From CAYLZO01 sp964387775 (GTDB taxonomy: Bacteria > Chloroflexota > Anaerolineae > JAAYZQ01), in NCBI GenBank assembly GCA_964387775.1, contig CAYLZO010000121.1, positions 1 through 15,719 on the forward strand: a stretch of 15,719 bases of DNA, in the 5' to 3' direction. Of the stretch, positions 1 to 10,216 are shown piece by piece. How positions within the stretch are numbered: position 1 is the stretch's first letter; every line of letters starts with the position of its first letter. Both the position numbers and the translations under genes were made by a program. The notes below the pieces were generated by a model, which saw nothing but the letters and a program-made list of their open reading frames with translations, did no database searches and was not told the DNA's origin.

Positions 1-28
1 AATCTACCAATTTACCAATCCACCAAAA
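1..28. repeat. ACCAATCT-type tandem repeat arm at window edge
   Basis: Tandem units of the form ATCTACCA / TTTACCA / ATCCACCA end in CACCAAAA. The same string, with one more unit, forms the right arm of the inverted repeat element inside ygfK (2664-2704). Here it lies directly upstream of the first gene, so the left half of the element may lie outside the window. It also provides the -35-like hexamer of the first promoter. Confidence 0.65.
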
Positions 29-39
29 TAGAGTATAAT
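11..39 (+). promoter_or_regulatory. Promoter of the NTase TA operon, probably leaderless
   Basis: A perfect -10 hexamer TATAAT (34-39) follows a 4/6 -35 match TTTACC (11-16) with 17-bp spacing. Transcription would start about 6-8 nt after the -10, essentially at the ATG at 46. No Shine-Dalgarno sequence lies between the -10 and the ATG, so a leaderless message is inferred. The -35 hexamer falls inside the tandem repeat. Confidence 0.6.
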
Positions 40-45
40 AGGGCC

Positions 46-324
46 ATGAGCGAGCAAACAGCCCAGGCCCAAAGCCAGCGTCCCTACTTCCTGTGGGACT
101 ATGACCTGACGGAAGAGGAGGTGCGGGCCATCCTGCGCGGCGAGGACGAAGTCGAGAAGGCGTGGCTCATCACGCGCATCCTGGAATACGCCAACTGGGA
201 CGACATCTGGCGCTATCTGACCGTGGACGACGTGCGGGAGAATTTTGACCGGTTGCGCTTCCGCTGGCCCCGCGACCGCGAGTTGTGGGCCTACGCCCTG
301 GAACGGTGGACGGGCCATGGCTAG
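46..324 (+). CDS. Small unknown protein, putative antitoxin partner of the AbiEii-like nucleotidyltransferase
   Basis: This 92-aa soluble, acidic protein has no signal peptide, membrane segment or cysteine motif. Residues from YFLWDYDLTEEEV onward are rich in Trp, Asp, Glu and Arg (WDDIWRYLTVDDV, ELWAYALERW) and look helical. I do not recognise a named domain. The gene overlaps the next one by 8 bp (317-324), so the two are translated together. Small proteins with a similar WDYDLT...WRYLT pattern occur, from memory, upstream of AbiEii-like nucleotidyltransferases in GC-rich environmental genomes, where they sit in the antitoxin position. It is not the winged-helix AbiEi antitoxin, which is much larger. 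The start at 46 is supported by the -10 box just upstream. The antitoxin role is inferred from position and size only. Confidence 0.75.
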   Translation: MSEQTAQAQSQRPYFLWDYDLTEEEVRAILRGEDEVEKAWLITRILEYANWDDIWRYLTVDDVRENFDRLRFRWPRDRELWAYALERWTGHG

Positions 325-1000
325 CGAGGTCCTGACCCCTTTGCAGGCTGCCTTTCTGGAGCGATTTTTCTCCACGGAAGCCAGCCGGCGTTTTTTTCTG
401 ACGGGCGGCACAGCCCTGGCCGCCTTCCACCTGCATCACCGCCTCAGCAAAGACCTGGACCTGTTCACGCTGGATGACCAGGCCCTCCAAGACGTGGATC
501 GTATCATAGACGAAATCATCCGCGATCTCGGCTGTACAATTGGCCGAGCCAGGCGCGTGGAACACTTTCGCCAGTTCCATCTCGTGCAACAAGGCGACGA
601 TCCGAGTCGTTTTCTTCAGGTAGACCTGGTCCGCGAGTTTGGTCCCCAATTCGGCGAACGGCAGCAAGTCGGCCTGGTCACAGTGGACAGCGTGCAGAAT
701 ATCGGGGCTAACAAAGTCAACGCCATCCTGGGGCGCACCGAGAGCAAGGATTTCGTGGACCTCTACTTCATCCTTCAGCAAGGCCACGACTTTCAAAACC
801 TATTTGCCAAGGCACGACAAAAGGACCCAGGGCTCGTGGAATTCTTTTTCGCCGGGGCGTTGCTCCAGGTTAATGAACTGACCGTGCTGCCGCACATGCT
901 CAAACCAATGGACCTGGCGACAATCCAATCCTTTTTCACAGAAATCGCTAACAAAATACTTGACAATTTGAACCCAGAGCAACGCATCTACACGCAATAG
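317..1000 (+). CDS. AbiEii/AbiGii-family nucleotidyltransferase (putative type IV-like toxin)
   Basis: This 227-aa protein has the nucleotidyltransferase signature of the AbiEii/DUF1814 family: GGTAL at residues 30-34 followed by HRLSKDLDLF, giving the two metal-binding aspartates D46 and D48. A third acidic strand (FLQVDLVREFG) and the family's late motif (KVNAILGRTESKDFVDLYFIL) are also present, so the fold looks complete. Family members transfer nucleotides to RNA, or are inferred to, and act as toxins in abortive infection or TA loci. A longer reading frame opens at 245, but ATG 317 is preferred. It overlaps the upstream stop (ATGGCTAG), and the family homology begins shortly after it. 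The 8-bp overlap implies translational coupling, so the upstream small gene is the likely antitoxin. Confidence 0.85.
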   Translation: MASEVLTPLQAAFLERFFSTEASRRFFLTGGTALAAFHLHHRLSKDLDLFTLDDQALQDVDRIIDEIIRDLGCTIGRARRVEHFRQFHLVQQGDDPSRFLQVDLVREFGPQFGERQQVGLVTVDSVQNIGANKVNAILGRTESKDFVDLYFILQQGHDFQNLFAKARQKDPGLVEFFFAGALLQVNELTVLPHMLKPMDLATIQSFFTEIANKILDNLNPEQRIYTQ

Positions 1001-1019
1001 CTCATAGGTCTGGGGCCCC

Positions 1020-1027
1020 AAGGAGGT
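1020..1027 (+). promoter_or_regulatory. Strong Shine-Dalgarno deciding the GTG start of ygfK
   Basis: AAGGAGGT sits 6 nt before the GTG at 1034. It is nearly a full anti-SD complement and favours the GTG over the in-frame ATG at 1046. Confidence 0.8.
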
Positions 1028-1033
1028 GGAACC

Positions 1034-4410
<3,377 letters not shown>

Positions 4411-4414
<4 letters not shown>

Positions 4415-4923
4415 CCAATCCCGACGGACTAGCCGAAATCTGGAAGCGTGAGGAGCTATTGGCCCTGCAAGACCGGCTGGAGCGAGGCGAAGGGTTGGTC
4501 TTTGAGGCCAGGAAGTACCTGGTCGAGGCGCGGAAGCCGGGGTCGCTGGGGCGCTCAGGGATGCTGACTGCGCTGAGGACTGTTCAGCGGCCTCGGCGCT
4601 TTCAGGGGTTGCGCAGATCCGGAAGCAATCTGGAGCAAACGAGGTACGAACGCATTCTGAGACAGATGCAGGAAAAGGTCCGCACTCGCCGGTACGTGAT
4701 GACCCTGCACGCCGACGAAGAGATGGACAACGACAGATTGACCATTTTCGACGTCGAACGCGGTATCCTGACAGGTCGTATCATCGAACGGGAAAAGGAT
4801 CATGTGACAGCAGAGTGGAAATACCTCATTGAAGGCGGAACCATCGACGGCGATCTGATCGTGGTCGTGGCCAAGTTGAGCGTCACCGGCAAGTTGGTGA
4901 TTATCACCGTGTATCGGGTATGA
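4411..4923 (+). CDS. DUF4258-type MqsR-like toxin with an atypical N-terminal extension
   Basis: The C-terminal ~90 residues (from about nt 4636: RYERILRQMQEKVRTRRY, HADEEMDNDRLTIFDVE, ILTGRIIE, a basic/acidic strand region and the end LVIITVYRV) match the DUF4258 fold, a small RNase-like toxin family usually 80-95 aa long. It is paired with a YgiT-type zinc-finger antitoxin 13 bp downstream, as in MqsRA-type systems. The ATG at 4411 overlaps the ygfK stop as ATGA, giving 170 aa. About 30 of the extra residues are encoded by the dispersed hairpin repeat at 4527-4620, so the extension is probably not part of the toxin. An internal ATG at 4666 would give 85 aa with a weak SD. The family assignment is firm, but the start is unsure. 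Confidence 0.75.
4527..4620. repeat. Direct repeat copy A flanking the DUF4258/YgiT module
   Basis: This ~92-bp block begins GCGCGGAAGCCGGG and runs to TTGCGCAGATCC. It aligns almost end to end, with scattered substitutions, to copy B at 5383-5474. It contains a hairpin: GCGCTGAGG (4570-4578) against CCTCGGCGC (4591-4599), with CTG-TT-CAG inside the loop. It lies within the reading frame of the DUF4258 gene. Confidence 0.75.
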
Positions 4924-4936
4924 AGGGACAGAAACC

Positions 4937-5164
4937 ATGATTTGTGACATTTGTGGTCAAGAAGGCGTGCGCATTCGCTACGTGGCCCGCAGCTACGGCA
5001 AAGGCGAAAACCTGCTCGTCATCGAGAATGTGCCGATCATCAGTTGCCCGCACTGCGGGGAAAGCTACCTGACCGCCGAGACGCTGCACGAGATCGAGCG
5101 GATCAAACTGCACCGTCAGAGTTTTGCCCAAGAGCGGCCCGTTGCCGTGGCGGTCTTTGCCTAG
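4937..5164 (+). CDS. YgiT-type zinc-finger protein (MqsA N-terminal-like antitoxin)
   Basis: This 75-aa protein has two CxxC zinc knuckles, C3-C6 (CDIC) and C37-C40 (CPHC), followed by GESYLTAETLHEIERIK. This is the N-terminal zinc domain of MqsA/YgiT antitoxins. It lacks the C-terminal helix-turn-helix of full-length MqsA (about 131 aa), as do many stand-alone YgiT-type partners of DUF4258 toxins, so DNA-binding autorepression is not expected from this protein alone. AAGGGA 8 nt upstream is a good SD. It lies 13 bp after the DUF4258 gene, in one transcription unit with it. Its role as antitoxin is inferred from the family and pairing. Confidence 0.85.
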   Translation: MICDICGQEGVRIRYVARSYGKGENLLVIENVPIISCPHCGESYLTAETLHEIERIKLHRQSFAQERPVAVAVFA

Positions 5165-5180
5165 CCGGCTCGAAGGGCAG

Positions 5181-5290
5181 ATTCCCCCCTCACCCGCCGA
5201 CCTTCGGTCGGCCGCCTCCGGCGTTTCCCCCGGGGGAGAGGAAGCGACACCCCTCCCTCGGGGGTGGCGACCGAAGGGAGGGGGAGGATT
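5181..5290. repeat. GC-rich multi-hairpin intergenic element
   Basis: Perfect hairpins and palindromes are packed into about 110 bp: CCGACC-TTC-GGTCGG (5197-5211), CCCCCGGGGG (5227-5236) and CACCCC-TCCCTCG-GGGTG (5248-5266). A longer arm CCTTCGGTCG (5201-5210) is complementary to CGACCGAAGG (5268-5277). C-rich left and G-rich right edges extend the symmetry. No T-run follows any stem, so it is not a standard intrinsic terminator. It may be a dispersed repeat or a transcript-processing hairpin after the TA pair. Confidence 0.6.
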
Positions 5291-5382
5291 GCTCCTTCAA
5301 CGACCGGCTGCGCTTGCAGTGCACCTCGACGCTGATGGAAGGTGGGAGCGCGTGTGACTTTCGGGTCTATGCCATTTCAGAG

Positions 5383-5474
5383 CCGCGGAAGCCGGGATCG
5401 CTGAGGCGCTGATGGACGCTGATTGCGCTGAGGGCTGTTCAGCGGCCTCAGCACTTTCAGTGGTTCAGTGATCC
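5383..5474. repeat. Direct repeat copy B flanking the DUF4258/YgiT module
   Basis: This is the same block as 4527-4620 and in the same orientation, from GCCGCGGAAGCCGGG to CAGTGATCC. The hairpin is kept as GCTGAGG (5427-5433) with CCTCAGC (5446-5452) around CTG-TT-CAG. Relative to copy A, A-to-G changes in the right arm still allow G-U pairing in RNA. The block ends just before the candidate xdhD promoter. Confidence 0.75.
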
Positions 5475-5475
5475 A

Positions 5476-5503
5476 TTGGGCTGAGTCAGGCCAGAAATAT
5501 AGA
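5476..5503 (+). promoter_or_regulatory. Candidate xdhD promoter
   Basis: TTGGGC (5476-5481), a 16-bp spacer, then TATAGA (5498-5503). The implied 5' leader is about 37 nt and carries the GGAGAG SD before ATG 5547. The promoter begins at the edge of direct repeat B. This is pattern evidence only. Confidence 0.4.
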
Positions 5504-5546
5504 TGAACCCGCTCCATCCGCTGTTGAAAACAAATGGAGAGAGCAC

Positions 5547-8414
5547 ATGACCAAAGAAACGATCAACATCAACCTAACCGTCAACGGTACCGAGCACCAA
5601 CTCGAAATCACCCCCGACACCAAACTGGCCGACGTCCTGCGCCGTGACCCTTCGGGAAACGACCCCTCAGGGCGTGGCCTGGGCCTGACCGGCACCAAGA
5701 TCGGCTGCGGCGACGGGCAGTGCGGCTCGTGCGTCGTCCTGCTCGACGGCCGGGCCGTCCGCGCCTGCACCTGGCCCGCCCGCCGCGCCGACGGCAAAAG
5801 AGTGCTCACCGTCGAGGGGCTGGCGGCCTCCGTTCGACAGGCTCACGGCGAAGGCCGGGGCGATCCCGACGAGCTACACCCGCTGCAACGCGCCTTCATC
5901 GACCACGGCGCCGTCCAGTGCGGCTTCTGCACGCCCGGCCTGCTCATGGCCGCTGCCGGGCTGTGGAACAAGATGGTGGCGGGCCAAGCAGCGCCCGATG
6001 AGGTCGGTGAAGCCGACATCAAAAAGGCCCTGGGCCGCAACGCCTGCCGCTGCACTGGCTATGCCAGCGTTTTGCGCGCCGTGCAGTCGGCAGTCCACGA
6101 GTATCGCACCGGCCGGCCGCTGCCGCCCATCGCCATCGAGACGTTGGAGCCGCAGCCGCTATTGCGCGTCGTCGGCCACTCCTACCCCCGGCCCGACGCC
6201 GTGGCCAAAGTCACCGGCGCGGCCAAGTTCGCCGATGATTACGTCTTTCCCGGGATGCTCCACGGGGCCACGCTGCGCGCCGAGCATCCCCACGCCCGCA
6301 TCCTGTCGATTGACACCCGCCGGGCGGCGGCCCTGACCGGCGTCCACGCCGTGCTGACCCACGCCGACGTGCCCGGCCGCAACCGCCACGGCCTGGTCTA
6401 CCCCGACTGGCCCGTGCTCTGCGACGACAAGGTCCGCTACCTGGGCGACGCGGTGGCGATTGTAGCCGCGGATACTCAGAAAATCGCGAATGAGGCGCTG
6501 GGGCTGATCCAGGTGGAATACGAGCCGCTGCCGGTGGTCGCCAGCGCCGAGTTAGCTCGGCAGTCCGATGCAGCGGTGGTCCACGAGGAATGGAAGACCG
6601 GGAACTTGCTGGAGCACATCAAGGTCCGCCACGGCGATGTGGAGGTGGGCTTTGCCCAGGCCGACGTCGTCGTCGAGCGCGAGTACCGCACGCCGGCCTA
6701 CGACCACCTCTTCCTGGAGCCGGAGTGCAGCATCAGCGTGCCTGCCGGTTATGACCAGGATCATCCCAAGCTGACGGTTTACGTCGGCTCGCAGATCCCC
6801 TATGCCGACCGGGCGCAGGCGGCGGCGGCGCTGGGCCTGCCCGAGGAGGAGGTGCGCATCGTCGGCACGCTCATCGGCGGGGCCTTTGGCGGCAAGGAGG
6901 ACGTCATGGGCCAGATCCACGCCGCGCTGCTGGCCCGGGCCACCGGCCGCCCGGTGAAAATCCTCTACGACCGCGCCGAGTCGCTGCTGGCTCACCCCAA
7001 GCGCCACGCCACCGTCATCCGCATCAAAACCGGCGCCCGGCGCGACGGTCGGCTGACCGCCGTCCAGGCCGAGCTGGTGGGCGACGCCGGCGCCTATGCC
7101 AGCCTGTCGACCAAGGTCCTCAAGCGGGCCACGACCCACGCCACCGGCCCCTACGACGTGCCCCACGCCAAGGTGGACTGCTACGCTATGTACACCAACA
7201 ACCCGCCGGCCGGCGCCTTTCGCGGCTTTGGCGTCACCCAGTCGGCCTTTGCCGTCGAATCGAACATGGACGTCCTGGCCCACGAGCTGGGCATGGACCC
7301 CTTTGAACTGCGGCGCCTCAACGCCCTGCGCGTCGGCGGCACCACGGCCACCGGCCAGGTCCTCCGCGAATCCGTCGGCCTCCTCGACTGCCTCGACTGG
7401 GTCGAAAAGAGAGTGAAAGAACTAGAATCCGCCCCGATACCCGATACCAGATTCCCAGATTCCCAGATCGCCTGGGGCCTCGCCTGCGCTTACAAAAACA
7501 CCGGCTTTGGCGGCGGCGCCCCCGACGCGGCCGAGGCCGAGGTCGAAGTCTACCCCGACGGGACTGCCCAGGTCCGCGCCAGCTCCGCCGACCTGGGGCA
7601 GGGGCTAACCACGGTGCTGGCCCAGATCGCGGCCGAGGTCTTTGGCCTACCCTTCGAGCGGGCGCGGGTGCTGCTGTCGGACACCGACCGGACGCCCGAC
7701 GGCGGCCCGACGACGGCCAGCCGCCAGACCTTTGTCACCGGCAACGCCGCCCGCCACGCTGCCGAGGGACTGCGCCGGCGGCTGACCCTCGTCGCCGCCG
7801 AGCAGTGGGACGTCCCCCCGGAGACCATTCGCTTCGAAGCAGGCGAGCTGCGCGCTCACCCGCGCGCAGCGCCCTTTGGCCGGGCCGTCCAGTGGCTCAT
7901 CGACGAGGGCCACGAGCCGCGCCTGCGCTACCTCTACCACGCGCCCGAGACCCAGCCCCTGGGCGAGGGCGGCGACATGCACTTTGCCTTCGGCTTTGGC
8001 GTCCAGGCCGCCCAGGTGGCCGTCGATCCCGAGAGCGGCAAGGTCCAGGTCCTGCGCGTCGTCGCAGCCGCCGACGGGGGGCGGGCGCTCAACCCCCAGG
8101 CATTCGTCGGCCAGGTCGAGGGCGGCATCGTCATGGGCATCGGCACGGCGCTGACCGAGGAGTACGTGCTGGAGGACGGGTTCCCCCGGACGCGGCGCTG
8201 GAAGGACTACCAGGCGCCCCTCATCGGCGACATGCCCGAGATGCACGTCCACCTGGCCGAGCACCCGACCTCGACCGGGCCGTTCGGGGCCAAAGGCATC
8301 GGCGAGCTGCCGTCGATCCCGACCGCGCCGGCCATCTGCAACGCGATTTACAACGCGACGGGGGTGCGAGTGTACCAATTGCCGGTGAAACCGGAGGAAC
8401 TGGTGGGAGAGTAG
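5547..8414 (+). CDS. xdhD: XdhD-like molybdenum hydroxylase with fused 2Fe-2S domain (xanthine dehydrogenase family)
   Basis: This 955-aa protein is about the length of E. coli XdhD. The N-terminal [2Fe-2S] ferredoxin has C54, C59, C62 and C74; the second cluster domain has C125-C128 (CGFCTPG) and C167-C169 (CRCTGY). Unlike E. coli XdhD, all eight cysteines are present. The molybdopterin part starts near residue 207 (SYPRPDAVAKVTGAAKF) and has GGAFGGKED, AFRGFGVTQ and the C-terminal GPFGAKGIGE with the presumed catalytic glutamate. The substrate is probably a purine or other N-heterocycle, but this is unproven. It has no FAD domain, so electrons likely pass to the flavoprotein YgfK or to an unseen FAD subunit. 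Extra peptides at about 34-43, 95-107 and 630-645 are repeat-encoded. GGAGAG lies just before the ATG. Confidence 0.88.
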   Translation: MTKETININLTVNGTEHQLEITPDTKLADVLRRDPSGNDPSGRGLGLTGTKIGCGDGQCGSCVVLLDGRAVRACTWPARRADGKRVLTVEGLAASVRQAHGEGRGDPDELHPLQRAFIDHGAVQCGFCTPGLLMAAAGLWNKMVAGQAAPDEVGEADIKKALGRNACRCTGYASVLRAVQSAVHEYRTGRPLPPIAIETLEPQPLLRVVGHSYPRPDAVAKVTGAAKFADDYVFPGMLHGATLRAEHPHARILSIDTRRAAALTGVHAVLTHADVPGRNRHGLVYPDWPVLCDDKVRYLGDAVAIVAADTQKIANEALGLIQVEYEPLPVVASAELARQSDAAVVHEEWKTGNLLEHIKVRHGDVEVGFAQADVVVEREYRTPAYDHLFLEPECSISVPAGYDQDHPKLTVYVGSQIPYADRAQAAAALGLPEEEVRIVGTLIGGAFGGKEDVMGQIHAALLARATGRPVKILYDRAESLLAHPKRHATVIRIKTGARRDGRLTAVQAELVGDAGAYASLSTKVLKRATTHATGPYDVPHAKVDCYAMYTNNPPAGAFRGFGVTQSAFAVESNMDVLAHELGMDPFELRRLNALRVGGTTATGQVLRESVGLLDCLDWVEKRVKELESAPIPDTRFPDSQIAWGLACAYKNTGFGGGAPDAAEAEVEVYPDGTAQVRASSADLGQGLTTVLAQIAAEVFGLPFERARVLLSDTDRTPDGGPTTASRQTFVTGNAARHAAEGLRRRLTLVAAEQWDVPPETIRFEAGELRAHPRAAPFGRAVQWLIDEGHEPRLRYLYHAPETQPLGEGGDMHFAFGFGVQAAQVAVDPESGKVQVLRVVAAADGGRALNPQAFVGQVEGGIVMGIGTALTEEYVLEDGFPRTRRWKDYQAPLIGDMPEMHVHLAEHPTSTGPFGAKGIGELPSIPTAPAICNAIYNATGVRVYQLPVKPEELVGE
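5646..5673. repeat. Degenerate CCTTCG...CTCAGGGC repeat in xdhD
   Basis: It encodes DPSGNDPSGRG between LADVLR and GLTGTKIGC, where family members normally run straight through. This adds about ten residues to a surface loop just before the first cluster cysteine. It is a weaker match to the repeat at 2049-2073. Confidence 0.45.
5829..5853. repeat. TTCGACAGGCTCACGGC dispersed repeat in xdhD
   Basis: It encodes SVRQAHGEG between TVEGLA and DELHPLQRAF, a junction normally joined by one or two residues. It shares 15 of 17 bases with the repeat core at 2054-2071 in ygfK. Confidence 0.6.
7433..7469. repeat. CCCGATA / TTCCCAGA tandem tract in xdhD
   Basis: CCCGATA CCCGATA then ATTCCCAG ATTCCCAG units encode APIPDTRFPDSQ, in the loop between a helix (WVEKRVKELE) and the strand AWGLACAYKN. 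Confidence 0.65.
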
Positions 8415-8424
8415 GCCCGGAGCC

Positions 8425-9702
8425 ATGCGATTCACCATCCTGGCCTATGGCTCGCGGGGCGACGTGCAGCCCTACGCGGCCCTGGGCGTCGGCTTCAAGC
8501 AGGCGGGCCACGAGGTACGCCTGGCCGCCCCGGCCCGGTTCGAGTCGTTCGTCACCGCGTACGGTCTCGAATTCGCGCCGCTGGCCGGTGATCCGACGCA
8601 ACTGGTACAGCAGGCCGTCGAGCGGGCCGGGCCGGGCGTCACCATGCTGGGACTCACCCGCGTCGTCCTGGCGCACACCATCCCCATCGCCGCCGACGTG
8701 ATGCGCGGCTGCCTGGCCGCCTGCCAGGGCACTGACGCGGTCATCCACTCCCTGCTGCTGACCACGGCCGGCTACGAGATCGCCCACCGCCTCGGCGTGC
8801 CCGATTTTTCGGCGCTGATCTTTGCCACCTTTGCACCCACCGGCGCCTTTCCCAACCAGGGGCTGCCGGCGCTGCCCCTGGGACCGGTCTACAACCGGCT
8901 GACGCACAAGTTCTTCACCGCGCTCTACTGGCACGGCGGGCGGCTGGGCTACCACTGGGTGCGGCGCAAACACCCCGACCTGCCGCGCCTGACCGCCTGG
9001 CCTTTCGACCCCAAGAACGAGCGCATCACGCCGATTCTGTACGGCTTCAGTCCCCACGTTATCCCCCGGCCGGCCGACTGGGGCGCGGACGTGCACGTCA
9101 CCGGCTATTGGCCCCTCGGCGCCGCGCCGGGCTGGCAGCCGCCGCCCGCCCTGGTCGCGTTCCTGGAGGCCGGGCCGCCGCCGGTGTTTGTCGGTTTCGG
9201 CAGCAACATCAGCCGCGACATGGGCACGCTGGCCGAAATCGCCCTGGCCGCCCTGGCCCAAACCGGGCAGCGGGGCTTGCTGCTTTCGGGTTGGGGTGGG
9301 CTGGCGGCGGCCGACCTGCCCCCGGACGTCTTCCAGATCGAGTCGGCGCCCTTTGCCTGGCTCTTGCCGCGCATGAAGGCCGTGGTCCATCACGGCGGGG
9401 TGGGCACCACGGCCGACGCGCTGCGGGCCGGTGTCCCGTCAGTGATCGTGCCCTTTACCGCCGACCAGCCCTACTGGGGCCGCCGCGTGCACGAACTCGG
9501 CGTGGGACCGGCGCCCATCGTCCACAAAAAGCTGACGGTTGAGCGCCTGGCCGAGGCCATCGAGGCCGCCGTCTCGGACCAGGCGATGCGGCGGCGCGCC
9601 ACCGAGCTGGGCGCCCAGCTCCGCTCGGAGAACGGCGTGGCGCGAGCGGTCGAAATTGTCGAGCAGTACCTGGAGGTGAACCATGACAAATCAGAACGCT
9701 GA
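8425..9702 (+). CDS. GT1/MGT-like UDP-glycosyltransferase
   Basis: This 425-aa protein has the two-domain GT-B layout of the UGT/sterol-glucosyltransferase group. The N-terminus is GSRGDVQPYAALGVGFKQAG (GT28-type acceptor domain). The C-terminal donor domain has PVFVGFGSNISRD, the histidine/glycine motif HHGGVGTTADALRAGVP and the sugar-contact pair DQ in FTADQPYWGRRV. It should transfer a sugar from a UDP- or dTDP-donor to a lipid or small hydrophobic acceptor on the cytoplasmic side. The acceptor cannot be read from sequence. It begins 10 bp after xdhD, with only a weak SD, and overlaps the membrane-protein gene by 20 bp, so the three are probably one transcript. A link to the hydroxylase chemistry is not evident. 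Confidence 0.88.
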   Translation: MRFTILAYGSRGDVQPYAALGVGFKQAGHEVRLAAPARFESFVTAYGLEFAPLAGDPTQLVQQAVERAGPGVTMLGLTRVVLAHTIPIAADVMRGCLAACQGTDAVIHSLLLTTAGYEIAHRLGVPDFSALIFATFAPTGAFPNQGLPALPLGPVYNRLTHKFFTALYWHGGRLGYHWVRRKHPDLPRLTAWPFDPKNERITPILYGFSPHVIPRPADWGADVHVTGYWPLGAAPGWQPPPALVAFLEAGPPPVFVGFGSNISRDMGTLAEIALAALAQTGQRGLLLSGWGGLAAADLPPDVFQIESAPFAWLLPRMKAVVHHGGVGTTADALRAGVPSVIVPFTADQPYWGRRVHELGVGPAPIVHKKLTVERLAEAIEAAVSDQAMRRRATELGAQLRSENGVARAVEIVEQYLEVNHDKSER

Positions 9703-10090
9703 GGCCGATCGCGTCACAACGTGGCTGCGGCGCATCGCCCGGGGCTGGAGCCTGGCAGTCATGGGCGTCGCCCTGCTGATCCTCATCGGCAACATCGTCA
9801 GTCCCGACCCCTACGCGGCAGAAAGCTATCCGCCCGTCGAGAACCTGATGCCCCTCAGCATGTTGGTGAGCGTCGTGGGGCTGGCCCTCGCCTGGCGTTG
9901 GGAGGGGTTGGGCGGGGCGCTGAACGTCGCCGGCTTTGTGGCGAACCTGATCCTGTTCTGGGCCATCCGGGGCGAGTTCCTGCCCGGTAGCGTGGTTCTG
10001 ACCCTTTCCCCCGTGCTGGTTCCGGGGATTCTCTTCCTGATCTGTTGGTGGCGGTCGAGAGACAGGAGAGAAAGCCATAGTAGCGTCTGA
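9683..10090 (+). CDS. Small four-helix integral membrane protein of unknown function
   Basis: This 135-aa protein has four hydrophobic segments at about residues 15-34 (SLAVMGVALLILIGNIV), 52-70, 76-94 (NVAGFVANLILFWAI) and 97-119, then a basic tail (RSRDRRE). There is a Pro-rich loop, SPDPYAAESYPPVENL, after the first helix. GGAGGTG 5 nt before the ATG is a strong SD and lies inside the glycosyltransferase gene, whose stop is 20 bp into this one. I recognise no functional motif; it resembles small uncharacterised membrane proteins. The coupling suggests it works with, or anchors, the glycosyltransferase product, but that is inference. Confidence 0.75.
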   Translation: MTNQNAEADRVTTWLRRIARGWSLAVMGVALLILIGNIVSPDPYAAESYPPVENLMPLSMLVSVVGLALAWRWEGLGGALNVAGFVANLILFWAIRGEFLPGSVVLTLSPVLVPGILFLICWWRSRDRRESHSSV

Positions 10091-10140
10091 CCGCCGACCA
10101 CCGGACATTCAGCGGTAGATAGGGCCTAACCAACGAAATC

Positions 10141-10168
10141 CTGACACATTGAGCAAGGATTTTATGAG
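10141..10168 (+). promoter_or_regulatory. Candidate promoter of the ketopantoate-reductase-like gene
   Basis: CTGACA (10141-10146), a 16-bp spacer, then TATGAG (10163-10168). It sits in the 126-bp gap before ATG 10217, which has TAGGAG as its SD. This is weak pattern evidence only. Confidence 0.3.
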
Positions 10169-10216
10169 CAGTGTTGGTCCTTTTGGTTCCGGCTCTGTCC
10201 GGGTTAGGAGAAACCG

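Larger units (their letters stand above)
5165..5546. other. 382-bp gene-free gap between the YgiT-type gene and xdhD
   Basis: It contains the GC-rich hairpin cluster (5181-5290), a short unassigned stretch (5291-5382), direct repeat copy B (5383-5474) and a candidate xdhD promoter (5476-5503). Short open frames here have no convincing start or domain. Confidence 0.6.

Noticed and set aside
5547..8414. Carbon monoxide dehydrogenase large subunit
   Set aside because: The active-site loop here is AFRGFG, as in xanthine-dehydrogenase-type enzymes, not the AYRCSFR loop of Mo-Cu CO dehydrogenase. The 2Fe-2S domain is also fused.
8221..9393. 390-aa minus-strand open frame opposite the xdhD end and the glycosyltransferase
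   Set aside because: It spans the junction of two well-supported plus-strand genes and encodes compositionally biased Arg/Gly/Gln sequence with no start signals.
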